From Myroides guanonis (GTDB lineage Bacteria; Bacteroidota; Bacteroidia; Flavobacteriales; Flavobacteriaceae): a stretch of DNA of 64,000 nt. The notes beneath the pieces were generated by a model that saw nothing but the letters and a program-made list of their open reading frames with translations, made no database searches and was not told the DNA's origin. Position 1 is the first letter of the stretch. Every line of letters starts with the position of its first letter. The DNA is taken from NCBI RefSeq assembly GCF_900114085.1, contig NZ_FORU01000001.1, positions 1 through 64,000 on the forward strand. Reading direction: 5' to 3'. Positions 1 to 8,641 of this stretch are shown here, one piece after another. A program made the translations under genes and the position numbers.

Positions 1-13
1 TTTTTTAGAAGAT

Positions 14-46
14 CCTCAACTTTTTTAAGTTGGGGATTTTTTTTGC
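14..46 (+). terminator. Rho-independent terminator at left edge
   Basis: A stem CCTCAACTT / AAGTTGGGG with a short T loop is followed by a run of eight T. It reads as a plus-strand terminator, so a plus-strand gene probably ends just left of the window. Confidence 0.7.
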
Positions 47-53
47 ATATAGG

Positions 54-199
54 ACCAGCGTGTTCGCCCTTTGGGCTCGGTTCGCTGCCTTTTTTGAAGT
101 TCTCCTGAAAAGTGAGGACTTTTTTGTTTTATAAAACCAGCGTGTTCGCCCTTTGGGCTCGGTTCGCTGCCTTTTTTGAAGTTCTCCTGAAAAGTGAGG
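54..199. repeat. Two identical 64-bp direct repeats, period 82 bp
   Basis: Copies lie at 54-117 and 136-199 and are identical by eye, separated by an 18-bp AT-rich spacer. Each copy starts with a GC-rich palindromic block (AGCG...GCCCTTTGGGC...CGCT) and ends with a terminator-like hairpin (AGTTCTC / GAGGACT in the first copy, followed by T6). The base composition is clearly richer in G+C than the surroundings. No reading frame is evident. This looks like an extragenic palindromic repeat element. Confidence 0.8.
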
Positions 200-388
200 T
201 GGGTTAATTATTTTGTAGTCGTCTGTTAATTAGTCTTTTAGCCTTATATTAGTTTTGCTGACTCCATTACTAATTTAGTAGATTAGACTAAAACTAAACG
301 TTCAACCTTGTTTTTTTGCCCTTTGCTTCTTAGCCTCTTTGCATATCCTCGAATTAGCGTATTTACGAATCACCGAATTTTCTTCCTT
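200..388. other. Noncoding stretch with a possible flavobacterial intergenic phrase
   Basis: No gene is supported here. Around 320-390 the minus strand reads GCAAAGAGGCTAAGAAGCAAAG and a stretch with repeated ATTCG units. From general knowledge this resembles degenerate phrases that recur between genes in Flavobacteriaceae; that link is an inference without a search. Confidence 0.35.
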
Positions 389-979
389 TTAATTTTTTTC
401 ATCAATCCATTGATTGATTATTTTACGTCCATAGTCGGTCATATAGGATTCTGGATGAAACTGAACTCCTTGGATATCAAGGGTTCTGTGTTTTATAGCC
501 ATGATGATACCATCACTGGTTTTTGCTGTAATTTCTAATTCTTTTGGAATAGTGAGTGGGTCAGCTGCCCAAGAGTGATAAAGTCCCACATCAATTTTTG
601 TAGGAATATTTTTAAAAAGGATATGCTGATTTAGTATATGAATTTCTTTTTTTTGCCCGTGTAATGGAATAGGTAGATTATAAAGAGTTCCTCCAAAATA
701 TTCAACAAGAGTTTGATGTCCTAAACATATTCCTAGTATACTTTTAGTATTTGCATAGGTATTTAGAATATTAAAAAGTATAGGATAATTACTTGGAATG
801 TCTGGTCCAGGTGATAGTACAATTTTATCGTAATTTATTAATAGTTGTATTTCGACTTTGTCATTTGGTATAATAGTGATGTCACAGTTTGGATTTTCAT
901 CAAAGAGTTGATATAAGTTTCCTGTAAAGGAGTCATGATTATCTATAATTACTATTTGTAGCTTTTTACTCATTGACAT
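389..979 (-). CDS. pabA: Aminodeoxychorismate/anthranilate synthase glutaminase subunit
   Basis: This 196-residue class I glutamine amidotransferase releases ammonia from glutamine for the partner chorismate-binding subunit. The nucleophile elbow GICLGHQ places the catalytic cysteine at residue 85, and VQFHPES gives the His175/Glu177 pair; LSPGPD near residue 55-60 forms the oxyanion region. Length is normal for the family. The partner pabB starts divergently next door, which points to p-aminobenzoate (folate) rather than tryptophan synthesis, although a TrpG role cannot be excluded from sequence alone. ATG at 979 or a second ATG two codons in are both possible. Confidence 0.9.
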   Translation of the reverse strand: MSMSKKLQIVIIDNHDSFTGNLYQLFDENPNCDITIIPNDKVEIQLLINYDKIVLSPGPDIPSNYPILFNILNTYANTKSILGICLGHQTLVEYFGGTLYNLPIPLHGQKKEIHILNQHILFKNIPTKIDVGLYHSWAADPLTIPKELEITAKTSDGIIMAIKHRTLDIQGVQFHPESYMTDYGRKIINQWIDEKN

Positions 980-983
980 TTAG

Positions 984-991
984 TATTTTTG
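984..991 (+). promoter_or_regulatory. Putative -7 box of pabB (TATTTTTG)
   Basis: The octamer matches the Bacteroidota TAnnTTTG -7 element and lies 22 bp ahead of the preferred pabB ATG at 1013. It lies just upstream of the pabA start codon on the opposite strand. Confidence 0.5.
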
Positions 992-1012
992 TTGTTCAAT
1001 TTACTTAAAATA

Positions 1013-1993
1013 ATGACGCTCAAAGATACTACTATCTCGCAAATGAATGCTTTTGGAAAAGAGAGAATTCCTTTCTTGTTTATTATTCCTTTTGATAGTA
1101 AGGAAGTGATTATACAGCGGTTAGATACTGTTGATTCGAATGATATCATGTTTGATTTTAATGGTTTAACTAATGTAGTTGAACAGAGAAATGTTGTGAT
1201 AGATAAAGATTTTTCTATTGATTTTTCACCGTATGATTTTAATAGTTATAGTGATCAGTTTCAGAAAGTTCAATCTGAAATCGCATATGGAAATACTTAT
1301 CTGATTAATTTAACCACTAAAACAAATTTATTATCTAAGCTTGATTTAAAAGATGTTTTTAGTATAGCGAAAGCGAAATACAAACTATTATATAAGGACT
1401 TGTTTTGTTGTTTTTCTCCTGAGATTTTTGTTCAGATTAAAGAAAATCGTATTTATTCTTTTCCGATGAAAGGTACTATAGACGGTTCAATAGAAAACGC
1501 AGAAAATATTCTTTTAAATGATAACAAAGAAACAGCAGAACATTATACAATAGTTGATTTGATAAGAAATGATTTGAATCTTGTTTCTAAAAATGTTAGG
1601 GTAGAGCGCTTTCGTTATTTGGAAAGAATTGAAACTCAAAGGGGGAGTATTTTGCAAATGAGCTCAGAGATATGTGGAGTTTTGGAGGATAATTGGTGTG
1701 AGAATTTAGGAACTATTTTTTCTAAGTTATTACCAGCGGGTTCTATTACTGGGGCTCCTAAGGAACGTACAGTCGAAATTATTAATTCTGTAGAAACTTA
1801 TAAGAGAGGGTTTTATACTGGAGTAGCTGGGGTTTTTGATGGAAATTCTGTGGATAGTGGTGTGCTAATTCGTTTTATTGAAAAAGAAGGGGGAGATGAA
1901 TATTGTTATAAAAGCGGAGGTGGTATTACTATGAATAGTGATGTGAATAGTGAGTATAAGGAATTACAGCATAAAATATACATTCCAAAATAG
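1013..1993 (+). CDS. pabB: Aminodeoxychorismate synthase component I
   Basis: The 326-residue protein is a chorismate-binding enzyme that aminates chorismate to 4-amino-4-deoxychorismate using ammonia from PabA, in the folate pathway. Diagnostic motifs are LPAGSITGAPK in the catalytic core and YKSGGGIT near the C terminus. It is a short, stand-alone form lacking a long N-terminal domain. I chose ATG at 1013 because the TTG at 989 falls inside the likely -7 promoter box. It is divergent from pabA and converges on the fumarylacetoacetase gene across a shared terminator. Confidence 0.9.
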   Translation: MTLKDTTISQMNAFGKERIPFLFIIPFDSKEVIIQRLDTVDSNDIMFDFNGLTNVVEQRNVVIDKDFSIDFSPYDFNSYSDQFQKVQSEIAYGNTYLINLTTKTNLLSKLDLKDVFSIAKAKYKLLYKDLFCCFSPEIFVQIKENRIYSFPMKGTIDGSIENAENILLNDNKETAEHYTIVDLIRNDLNLVSKNVRVERFRYLERIETQRGSILQMSSEICGVLEDNWCENLGTIFSKLLPAGSITGAPKERTVEIINSVETYKRGFYTGVAGVFDGNSVDSGVLIRFIEKEGGDEYCYKSGGGITMNSDVNSEYKELQHKIYIPK

Positions 1994-2002
1994 ATTTATA
2001 AA

Positions 2003-2030
2003 AAAAAGCCATCTGCATAGATGGCTTTTT
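2003..2030. terminator. Bidirectional terminator between pabB and fahA
   Basis: The stem AAAAAGCCATCT / AGATGGCTTTTT with a GCAT loop has A and T tracts on both sides, so it can serve both convergent genes. Confidence 0.85.
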
Positions 2031-2045
2031 AGTTTTATAATTCGC

Positions 2046-3329
2046 TTAGTATTTTACTGTAGCTGCTAATAATTTTGAAGTTACTTCTCCAAAACCTAAG
2101 CGTACGTTTTCATTTTTACAAAAACCTTTCATTGTAACGGTGTCATTATCATTTATAAAAGTTCTTGTTGTATTATCCGGCATTTGAATTGGATTTTTTC
2201 CTGCCCAAGTTAATTCTAACATAGAACCGAAGCTAGATGGTTCTGATCCTGAAATAGTTCCAGATCCCATTAAATCTCCAGAATTAACACGACATCCGTT
2301 TATAGTATGATGTGCTAATTGTTGGCTCATAGTCCAATATAAATATTTGAAGTTTGATTTACATACTAATTTAGCTTCTGATTCTTCAGGTTGAATGTAT
2401 ACTTCCAGATTTATATCAAACGCGTGATCACCGGTTTGTTGCAAATATGGAAAAGGAGTTGGATCTTGTTTAGGACTAGCTGTTCTAAAAGGTTCTAAAG
2501 CATCTAATGTTACAATCCAAGGAGATATTGATGTTGCAAAGTTCTTTGCCAAGAATGGTCCTAGAGGAACGTATTCCCATGTTTGAATATCCCTTGCGCT
2601 CCAGTCATTTAGCAATACCATTCCAAAAATAAAATCTTCTGCATGATCAATAGGAATGTTTTCTCCCATTAAGTTACCATCTGTTGTGATAAAAGCGGTT
2701 TCCAATTCGAAGTCTACTCTTTTTGAAGGTCCAAATACCGGAACAGTTTCACCTTTAGGTAAAGTTTGTCCAACAGGTCTTTTTATGTTTATACCTGATG
2801 GTATTATTGTAGAGCTTCTTCCATGGTAACCTACTGGTATATGTAGCCAGTTTGGTAATAATGCATTGTTAGGGTCTCTAAACATAGTTCCAACATTGGT
2901 AGCATGTTCGCGACTTGAGTAAAAATCTGTATAATCACCAATCAATACAGGAAGCTGCATTTCAATATCCTCAATTGCGAATATAACAGCATCACGATGT
3001 TTTTCGTTATCTCTTAGAGTTGGAGTGTTGTTATCAAAAATTTCAGCTATTCTATTTCTAACTTCTCTCCAAGTTTTTTTACCACATGAAATAAAGTCAT
3101 TTAAAGTGTCTTGTAAAAATACTGAGTCTGTCAGTTCAATGCCATCAAAATAACCTAATTGTTGTAGGGCATTCATATCAATTGCGAAATCACCTATACG
3201 AGTTCCTATAGTTATAACATCTTCTTTAGTAATGAAAACACCAAAAGGAATGTTTTGAATTGGAAAGTCGCAATTAGGCATTACTTCCAACCAAGATGTT
3301 CTTTTAGGGTCATTTGCAGTAATAATCAT
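2046..3329 (-). CDS. fahA: Fumarylacetoacetase
   Basis: This 427-residue cytosolic hydrolase performs the last step of tyrosine/homogentisate degradation, splitting 4-fumarylacetoacetate into fumarate and acetoacetate. It shows the two-part family layout: an N-terminal domain (SWLEVMPNCDFPIQNIPFG) and the FAH catalytic domain with DYTDFYSSREHATNVG, HIPVGYHGR, FELETAF and LLNDWSARDIQ, which supply the metal- and substrate-binding residues. Length is typical. ATG at 3329 is the natural start. No other homogentisate gene lies beside it in the window. Confidence 0.95.
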   Translation of the reverse strand: MIITANDPKRTSWLEVMPNCDFPIQNIPFGVFITKEDVITIGTRIGDFAIDMNALQQLGYFDGIELTDSVFLQDTLNDFISCGKKTWREVRNRIAEIFDNNTPTLRDNEKHRDAVIFAIEDIEMQLPVLIGDYTDFYSSREHATNVGTMFRDPNNALLPNWLHIPVGYHGRSSTIIPSGINIKRPVGQTLPKGETVPVFGPSKRVDFELETAFITTDGNLMGENIPIDHAEDFIFGMVLLNDWSARDIQTWEYVPLGPFLAKNFATSISPWIVTLDALEPFRTASPKQDPTPFPYLQQTGDHAFDINLEVYIQPEESEAKLVCKSNFKYLYWTMSQQLAHHTINGCRVNSGDLMGSGTISGSEPSSFGSMLELTWAGKNPIQMPDNTTRTFINDNDTVTMKGFCKNENVRLGFGEVTSKLLAATVKY

Positions 3330-3442
3330 AATAAATTTTTTAATTGTTTAGTGAAATATAGAAGTATCAAATATATAATTAAGCGTGCTATTAACAAACG
3401 TTTTTCGTATTTTTGAATTCATTTTTAACGAAATCAGATAGA
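3330..3442. other. Divergent intergenic region fahA/glyA
   Basis: The region separates two divergent starts. It holds the glyA -7 box; no clear box was recognised for fahA. Confidence 0.4.
3408..3415 (+). promoter_or_regulatory. Putative -7 box of glyA (TATTTTTG)
   Basis: The octamer matches TAnnTTTG and lies 28 bp upstream of the glyA ATG, leaving a leader of about 20 nt. Confidence 0.5.
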
Positions 3443-4717
3443 ATGCAAAACGATACACAAATTTTTGACCTGATTCTTGAAGAGCAAGACAGACAAATTC
3501 ATGGACTGGAGTTAATCGCTTCTGAAAACTTTGTGAGTGATCAAGTAATGGAAGCAGCAGGCTCTGTTTTAACGAATAAATATGCGGAAGGATATCCAAA
3601 TAGACGTTATTATGGAGGGTGTGAAGTTGTTGATGTTGTAGAACTAATTGCTATAGATAGAGCTAAAACATTATTTGGAGCAGAGTATGTTAATGTACAA
3701 CCACACTCGGGTTCACAAGCTAATACAGCAGTTTTTGCTGCTTGTTTAAATCCAGGTGATAAAATTTTGGGATTTGATCTTTCACATGGTGGGCATCTTA
3801 CTCATGGTTCTCCTGTGAACTTCTCTGGTAAATTATATAATCCGGTTTTTTACGGAGTAGATGAAGAGACTGGAATGTTGAATTATGATAAAATTCAAGA
3901 AATTGCAACTAAAGAACAACCGAAATTGATTATTGCTGGAGCTTCTGCGTATTCTCGTGATATGGATTTTGAGAGATTTAGAGTAATTGCTGATAGTGTT
4001 GGTGCATTGTTGATGGCCGATATATCACATCCAGCAGGTTTAATTGCTAAAGGATTAATGAATGACCCTATTCCTCATTGTCATATTGTGACTACTACTA
4101 CACATAAGACATTAAGAGGACCTAGAGGAGGAATGATTATGATGGGGAAAGATTTTGAGAATCCATTTGGTTTAAAGAATCCAAAAGGTGAATTAAGAAT
4201 GATGTCTGCTCTTTTGGACAGTGGTGTTTTTCCAGGAAATCAAGGTGGACCTTTGATGCATATTATCGCTGCTAAAGCAGTTGCTTTTGGAGAGGCTTTG
4301 TCTGATGAGTTTTTCCAATACTCTTTGCAAGTACAGAAAAATGCAAAAGCAATGGCTAAAGCGTTCGTAGATAGAGGTTATAATATCATTTCTGGTGGAA
4401 CAGATAATCACATGATGTTAATTGATTTAAGAAATAAAAATATTACTGGTAAAGAAGCTGAACAAGCATTGGTTAAAGCTGAAATTACTGTAAATAAGAA
4501 TATGGTACCTTTTGATGATAAATCTCCTTTTGTAACTTCAGGAATTCGTATTGGTACTCCTGCTATTACTACTAGAGGGTTAGTTGAGAGTGATATGGAT
4601 GCTGTAGTGGCTTTAATAGACCGTGTTTTAATGAATGCTAATGATGAAGTTGTTTTAGATGAAGTTGCTGATGAAGTAAATGAAATGATGAGTCAAAGAG
4701 CGATGTTTGTTTTCTAG
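3443..4717 (+). CDS. glyA: Serine hydroxymethyltransferase
   Basis: The 424-residue PLP enzyme converts serine and tetrahydrofolate into glycine and methylene-tetrahydrofolate, the main one-carbon source. It opens with the family signature [11 protein letters not shown] and carries [14 protein letters not shown] with the PLP lysine at residue 222. Length is normal. ATG at 3443 matches the usual N terminus; an upstream TTG at 3413 overlaps the promoter box and was not used. A strong terminator follows. Confidence 0.97.
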   Translation: MQNDTQIFDLILEEQDRQIHGLELIASENFVSDQVMEAAGSVLTNKYAEGYPNRRYYGGCEVVDVVELIAIDRAKTLFGAEYVNVQPHSGSQANTAVFAACLNPGDKILGFDLSHGGHLTHGSPVNFSGKLYNPVFYGVDEETGMLNYDKIQEIATKEQPKLIIAGASAYSRDMDFERFRVIADSVGALLMADISHPAGLIAKGLMNDPIPHCHIVTTTTHKTLRGPRGGMIMMGKDFENPFGLKNPKGELRMMSALLDSGVFPGNQGGPLMHIIAAKAVAFGEALSDEFFQYSLQVQKNAKAMAKAFVDRGYNIISGGTDNHMMLIDLRNKNITGKEAEQALVKAEITVNKNMVPFDDKSPFVTSGIRIGTPAITTRGLVESDMDAVVALIDRVLMNANDEVVLDEVADEVNEMMSQRAMFVF

Positions 4718-4740
4718 TTGATACCAACATTTTATAAATT

Positions 4741-4776
4741 AAAAAAGCTTTCTAGTTAAAACTAGAAAGCTTTTTT
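4741..4776. terminator. Bidirectional terminator between glyA and the thioesterase
   Basis: The arms AAAAAAGCTTTCTAGTT and AACTAGAAAGCTTTTTT form a strong stem. The stop codon of the minus-strand thioesterase lies at its edge. Confidence 0.85.
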
Positions 4777-5509
4777 AATTTACTCTACACAAGAAATGGA
4801 TACCTTCAGAGCTACTTATTTTAAAGTTATAATTATCGTTATCTTGATTTATGTAGATTTCATATTTTGTTTCCCAAAGCATTTCTTTTTGAAATATCAT
4901 ATCTATTTCTCTAACTGTTGGAAAATCTAGAGAATTACTATGAACTGCATTGATTATCCATTCTATGTATTTGGCATTGTTAACGTGCTGTACCATATCT
5001 AAATCCGAATATTCCACAATTCCATTTTTTAATAATTTATATTCTACTTGTGTAGGAATGTTTTTAAATGATTGTTGAATAGCTGTTATTCCATTAAATT
5101 TCTCAAAATGGGAATGAGGAAGTAACATGCTTTCTGGACGTCTTCTATCTGTGTTAATAATAACCCATAGAGTACTTATTCCAATTATTCTACGATTGTT
5201 TAAAATGATTTCAAAATTTCTGATAGATCTTATACCATCTAAAGACTCAATCCAAGTTTTAATATGAATGATATCTTGCCATTTAGGAAGATGATCTATT
5301 TCTAAACGCATTTTGTTTAATACCCACGCTTGCTTAATTTTTTGTAAATCATGAAAACTGATACCTCCTAAGATAGAATGTTTCGTGGCTACTTTTTGAG
5401 CTATTTTACATAGACCATCTAAAGATAAGGCTCCAGAAGCAGCACATTCTGAAAAATCTACTTCATGTACTTCTTCATAGATAGATGTAAATAGGGAGGA
5501 TATTGGCAT
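4775..5509 (-). CDS. Acyl-ACP thioesterase family protein
   Basis: This 244-residue protein has the double hotdog layout of bacterial acyl-ACP thioesterases, which release fatty acids from acyl carrier protein. Visible support is the N-terminal YEEVHEVDFSECAASGALSL, the segment AWVLNKMRLEIDHLPKWQD, and the second hotdog start YSDLDMVQHVNNAKYIEW. It ends the six-gene minus-strand operon; its ATG overlaps the stop codon of miaA by one base (TAATG), suggesting translational coupling. Exact substrate chain length cannot be told. Confidence 0.85.
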   Translation of the reverse strand: MPISSLFTSIYEEVHEVDFSECAASGALSLDGLCKIAQKVATKHSILGGISFHDLQKIKQAWVLNKMRLEIDHLPKWQDIIHIKTWIESLDGIRSIRNFEIILNNRRIIGISTLWVIINTDRRRPESMLLPHSHFEKFNGITAIQQSFKNIPTQVEYKLLKNGIVEYSDLDMVQHVNNAKYIEWIINAVHSNSLDFPTVREIDMIFQKEMLWETKYEIYINQDNDNYNFKISSSEGIHFLCRVN

Positions 5510-6426
5510 TATGTTATTGTTTTATCTAGGAAATCGACTACTTGTTCAGTTGATGAAGTATAGTCAATCCAATGAGTGTTTTCATCTTTTTTAAACCAAG
5601 TTAATTGTCTTTTTGCAAATCGTCTTGTATTTTTCTTAATTTCTTCTATTGCGAAATCTAACGTAATTTCTTTGTTTAGGTAAGAGAAGATTTCTCTATA
5701 TCCTACTGTTTGTAAAGCATTTAATTCTCTATATGGATAAAGAGCAGTAACCTCTTCTATCAGACCATTTTGAATCATTATATCTACCCGTTTGTTAATG
5801 CGTTCATACATTATTTCTCGTTCAGCTTGAATTCCAATTACTATTGGTGTGAAATTTCGGATGTTCTTTTTTTGATTGAGGAATGAAGAATAAGTTTTAC
5901 CTGTTCCTAAACATATTTCAAGTGCTCTAATAACACGTTGTGGATTTTTTATAGCCACTCGTTGATAATGTTCTGGGTCTAGTTCTTTTAATTGTTCTTG
6001 AAGATATTCTATTCCTTCTTTTTCAAGTAGAGTATTAAGTTTTATTCTAATACTAGGGTCTATATTTGGAAAATCATCCAAACCATTGAGGATAGCATTT
6101 ACATAAAGTCCAGATCCACCAACCATTACCTGTATTGGATTTTTTTCAAACAATTCATCTAATAAAGCTATGCCTTCTCGTTCAAAGTCTCCTACTGAAT
6201 AATTTTCGAAGATAGATTTGTTTTGTATAAAATGGTGTGGAACACTTGCTAATTCTTCTTTACTTGGAACTGCAGTCCCTATTGTCATTTCTTTGAAGAA
6301 TTGGCGACTATCACAAGATAGTATTTCTGATTTATAGCGTTTGGCAATTTCAATAGCTAAGGCTGTTTTTCCTATGGCAGTTGGTCCTACTATAACTATT
6401 AAATAATTTTTATTTGGTGTAAACAT
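5509..6426 (-). CDS. miaA: tRNA dimethylallyltransferase
   Basis: MiaA transfers a dimethylallyl group to A37 of tRNAs reading UNN codons. The 305-residue protein has the P-loop GPTAIGKT at residues 14-21, the DSRQ motif, and the GGSGLYVNAI segment typical of the family. ATG at 6426 is chosen because it yields the standard N terminus; it lies 17 bp inside the end of the upstream channel gene, so the two reading frames overlap. The stop overlaps the start of the thioesterase gene. Confidence 0.96.
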   Translation of the reverse strand: MFTPNKNYLIVIVGPTAIGKTALAIEIAKRYKSEILSCDSRQFFKEMTIGTAVPSKEELASVPHHFIQNKSIFENYSVGDFEREGIALLDELFEKNPIQVMVGGSGLYVNAILNGLDDFPNIDPSIRIKLNTLLEKEGIEYLQEQLKELDPEHYQRVAIKNPQRVIRALEICLGTGKTYSSFLNQKKNIRNFTPIVIGIQAEREIMYERINKRVDIMIQNGLIEEVTALYPYRELNALQTVGYREIFSYLNKEITLDFAIEEIKKNTRRFAKRQLTWFKKDENTHWIDYTSSTEQVVDFLDKTIT

Positions 6427-7261
6427 TTGGTAGTTTTTGTCCGCAATTATAGCAATAATTAGCATCTTCATCGAAGATAGTAGTTGTGCATGTTGGGCAA
6501 TTTCTTTTATATTTAGAATCTAATTTACTTCTTTTCAGATTAGAGAATTCTGCTGTTACTATCCCAGTTGGTACTGCAATTATTCCATATCCCAATATCA
6601 TAATTAATGAGGCTATTGATTGACCCAAAGGAGTGGATGGTGAAATGTCTCCATATCCTACTGTAGTCAGTGTAACTATACACCAATATATACTTGTTGG
6701 AATACTTGTGAATCCATTTTCTTTTCCTTCGATCAAATACATTAATGCTCCTAATAAAACAGAAACTATCAGTATAAAATATACAAATACTATAATTTTG
6801 GTTCTACTAGCTTTTAAGGCTAATTTTAAATGAGATTCTTGTCCAACATAATGCATCAGATTTAAAATTCCAAATAAACGTAATAAACGCAAAGCTCTAA
6901 CCATTGATAGCACTCTAGACCCAGGAATAAAGAAAGAAAGATACATTGGAAGTATAGAGATTAAATCAACAATTCCGTAGAAGCTAAATATGTATTTAAG
7001 TGGTTTTTTGTTACAAATTATACGTAACGCATATTCTAAAGAAAAGAAAACGGTAATAATCCACTCCGATACAATAATAAAGGTGTGGTATTTACTATCT
7101 AATCTTTCTACTGATTCAAGCATCACTAGTAATACACTTAGCAGAATTACACCTAATAATACTAAATCAAAAAGCTTTCCTGCAAAAGTATTGGAACCAT
7201 ATATAATGATATAAATTTTTTGCTTTAGAATATCGTATTTATTCTTAATCTTATGTTTCAT
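6410..7261 (-). CDS. Voltage-gated-type potassium channel with C-terminal zinc ribbon
   Basis: The 283-residue inner-membrane protein has six predicted transmembrane segments. The S4-like helix carries regular arginines (residues 116-135, RVLSMVRALRLLRLFGIL), and the pore loop has the potassium selectivity filter TVGYGD at 200-205. After S6 a short cytoplasmic tail ends in a CPTC...CYNC zinc ribbon (Cys255, 258, 270, 273). The ion-transporter family is secure; gating and the role of the zinc ribbon are unknown. It sits inside an operon with RNA-modification and nuclease genes, with no obvious functional link. Confidence 0.88.
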   Translation of the reverse strand: MKHKIKNKYDILKQKIYIIIYGSNTFAGKLFDLVLLGVILLSVLLVMLESVERLDSKYHTFIIVSEWIITVFFSLEYALRIICNKKPLKYIFSFYGIVDLISILPMYLSFFIPGSRVLSMVRALRLLRLFGILNLMHYVGQESHLKLALKASRTKIIVFVYFILIVSVLLGALMYLIEGKENGFTSIPTSIYWCIVTLTTVGYGDISPSTPLGQSIASLIMILGYGIIAVPTGIVTAEFSNLKRSKLDSKYKRNCPTCTTTIFDEDANYCYNCGQKLPNVYTK

Positions 7262-7275
7262 GCCCTTTTAAATTT

Positions 7276-8625
7276 TTAGTATTTAACTAGTTTAAACCCT
7301 TTTCTCTTATTGAGGTAATTTAAAATAATACTTCTGTTATTTCTAAAAAAGCTAACTGGTGTACAGTTTCCTTCGATTCTCTCTGGGTTGTTTATTTGAA
7401 AATTTAGGTCATAAAAACAATATCCTTTTAAGGTTCCCTTTTCTATAAATACGGCACTTCTTTCATTTATAGTTCTGCCTTTATCTAGTATCATAGTGTT
7501 TGTACTATCGATATCAAAAGGTTCTAATAAAGCTATTATATTCTCGTTATATTGTTCAAAAGGAATTTCTATTGAATCAAAAAAGTTTTCGTTGTTTATT
7601 TTTTTAGTTTTAAGTGGATAATAACCATCAACATAAAAATTTACGGAATCTTCTGTTTTTAATTTTTCGATAAACTTCATCCCTTCATTAGGTGAAACAA
7701 ATGCCATAAGGTTTCGTTTTCGGCCATCTGTTTTGTCTATGGAAAGGTATAGATAACCTTTACTATTTGTTTTTAGATATAAAGAATAGGGATATATTCC
7801 TCTTCTACTAACTTTGTTATAGATAGGGTTATTGATGCTAACTTCTTCGTTTTCTTTTAATTGTGCAATAAGTTCTGTAGCAGTTTTCTCAAAAGTTACT
7901 GTATAAGTTTCGCTTTGTATTTTCTTAAATATTTTTGAGTCACTTGTAAAATGCTGATGTATTTTCTTCTTGATATTGTTACTTTTTCCAATATAGATAA
8001 TGGCACCTTCTTTATTATGAATATAATATATTCCAACTGTAGAAGGTAAATTTTCTACCATGTCTAAGAATTTTGGTGCTAAACCTGTTTTTATATCCGA
8101 TTTTATCATCGAACGAAGTATGGTTTTTTCTTTGTCTTTTGATTGTAATAATATAAATAGTTTTAAAGTTGCTAAGGCATCTCCGTTTGCTCTATGTCTG
8201 TCTGAAATTGGGATTCCTAATGATCGCACTAATTTACCTAAACTATATGCTGTTTGTTCAGGTAATAATTTTTTTGAAAGTTCTACGGTACATAAAGTGT
8301 CTCTTTTAAAATCAAAACCAAGTCTTTTAAATTCCATTCGTAGAATACGGTAATCAAATTCAGCATTATGTGCAACTATCACACAGTTTTCTGTCATTTC
8401 AATTATTCGTTTTGCTACTTCATAAAATTTTGGAGCAGAGCGTAACATAGCATTGTTGATGCCAGTTAATTTGACCACAAAAGGTTGAATCTCAATTTCA
8501 GGATTTACTAAACTGATGAATTGGTCAACTACTTGATCTCCATCGTATTTGTATATGGCAATTTCGGTGATTCCTTCTTCGTTGTATTGCCCTCCTGTGG
8601 TTTCTATATCTAAAACTGCGTACAA
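7276..8625 (-). CDS. DnaQ-like 3'-5' exonuclease fused to GIY-YIG nuclease domain
   Basis: The 449-residue protein begins with a DEDDh exonuclease domain: DIETTGG (Asp6, Glu8), AHNAEFDYR near residue 85-93, and HRANGDALAT near 144-153. A GIY-YIG endonuclease domain like that of UvrC/Cho follows, with GIY at 198-200 and YIG at 211-213. The C-terminal 200 residues show no motif I recognise. The combination is known in bacterial Cho-like repair proteins and is often annotated as DNA polymerase III epsilon. A DNA repair role is likely; a proofreading role is not established. Confidence 0.85.
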   Translation of the reverse strand: MYAVLDIETTGGQYNEEGITEIAIYKYDGDQVVDQFISLVNPEIEIQPFVVKLTGINNAMLRSAPKFYEVAKRIIEMTENCVIVAHNAEFDYRILRMEFKRLGFDFKRDTLCTVELSKKLLPEQTAYSLGKLVRSLGIPISDRHRANGDALATLKLFILLQSKDKEKTILRSMIKSDIKTGLAPKFLDMVENLPSTVGIYYIHNKEGAIIYIGKSNNIKKKIHQHFTSDSKIFKKIQSETYTVTFEKTATELIAQLKENEEVSINNPIYNKVSRRGIYPYSLYLKTNSKGYLYLSIDKTDGRKRNLMAFVSPNEGMKFIEKLKTEDSVNFYVDGYYPLKTKKINNENFFDSIEIPFEQYNENIIALLEPFDIDSTNTMILDKGRTINERSAVFIEKGTLKGYCFYDLNFQINNPERIEGNCTPVSFFRNNRSIILNYLNKRKGFKLVKY

Positions 8626-8641
8626 GTTCTGCTAGGTTTTA

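Noticed and set aside
54..199. tRNA or rRNA fragment
   Set aside because: The hairpins do not fit tRNA arms, and the sequence ends in terminator-like stems instead.
308..538. Plus-strand open frame of 76 codons
   Set aside because: It starts in noncoding DNA and runs antisense over pabA; hydrophobic low-complexity composition suggests a chance frame.
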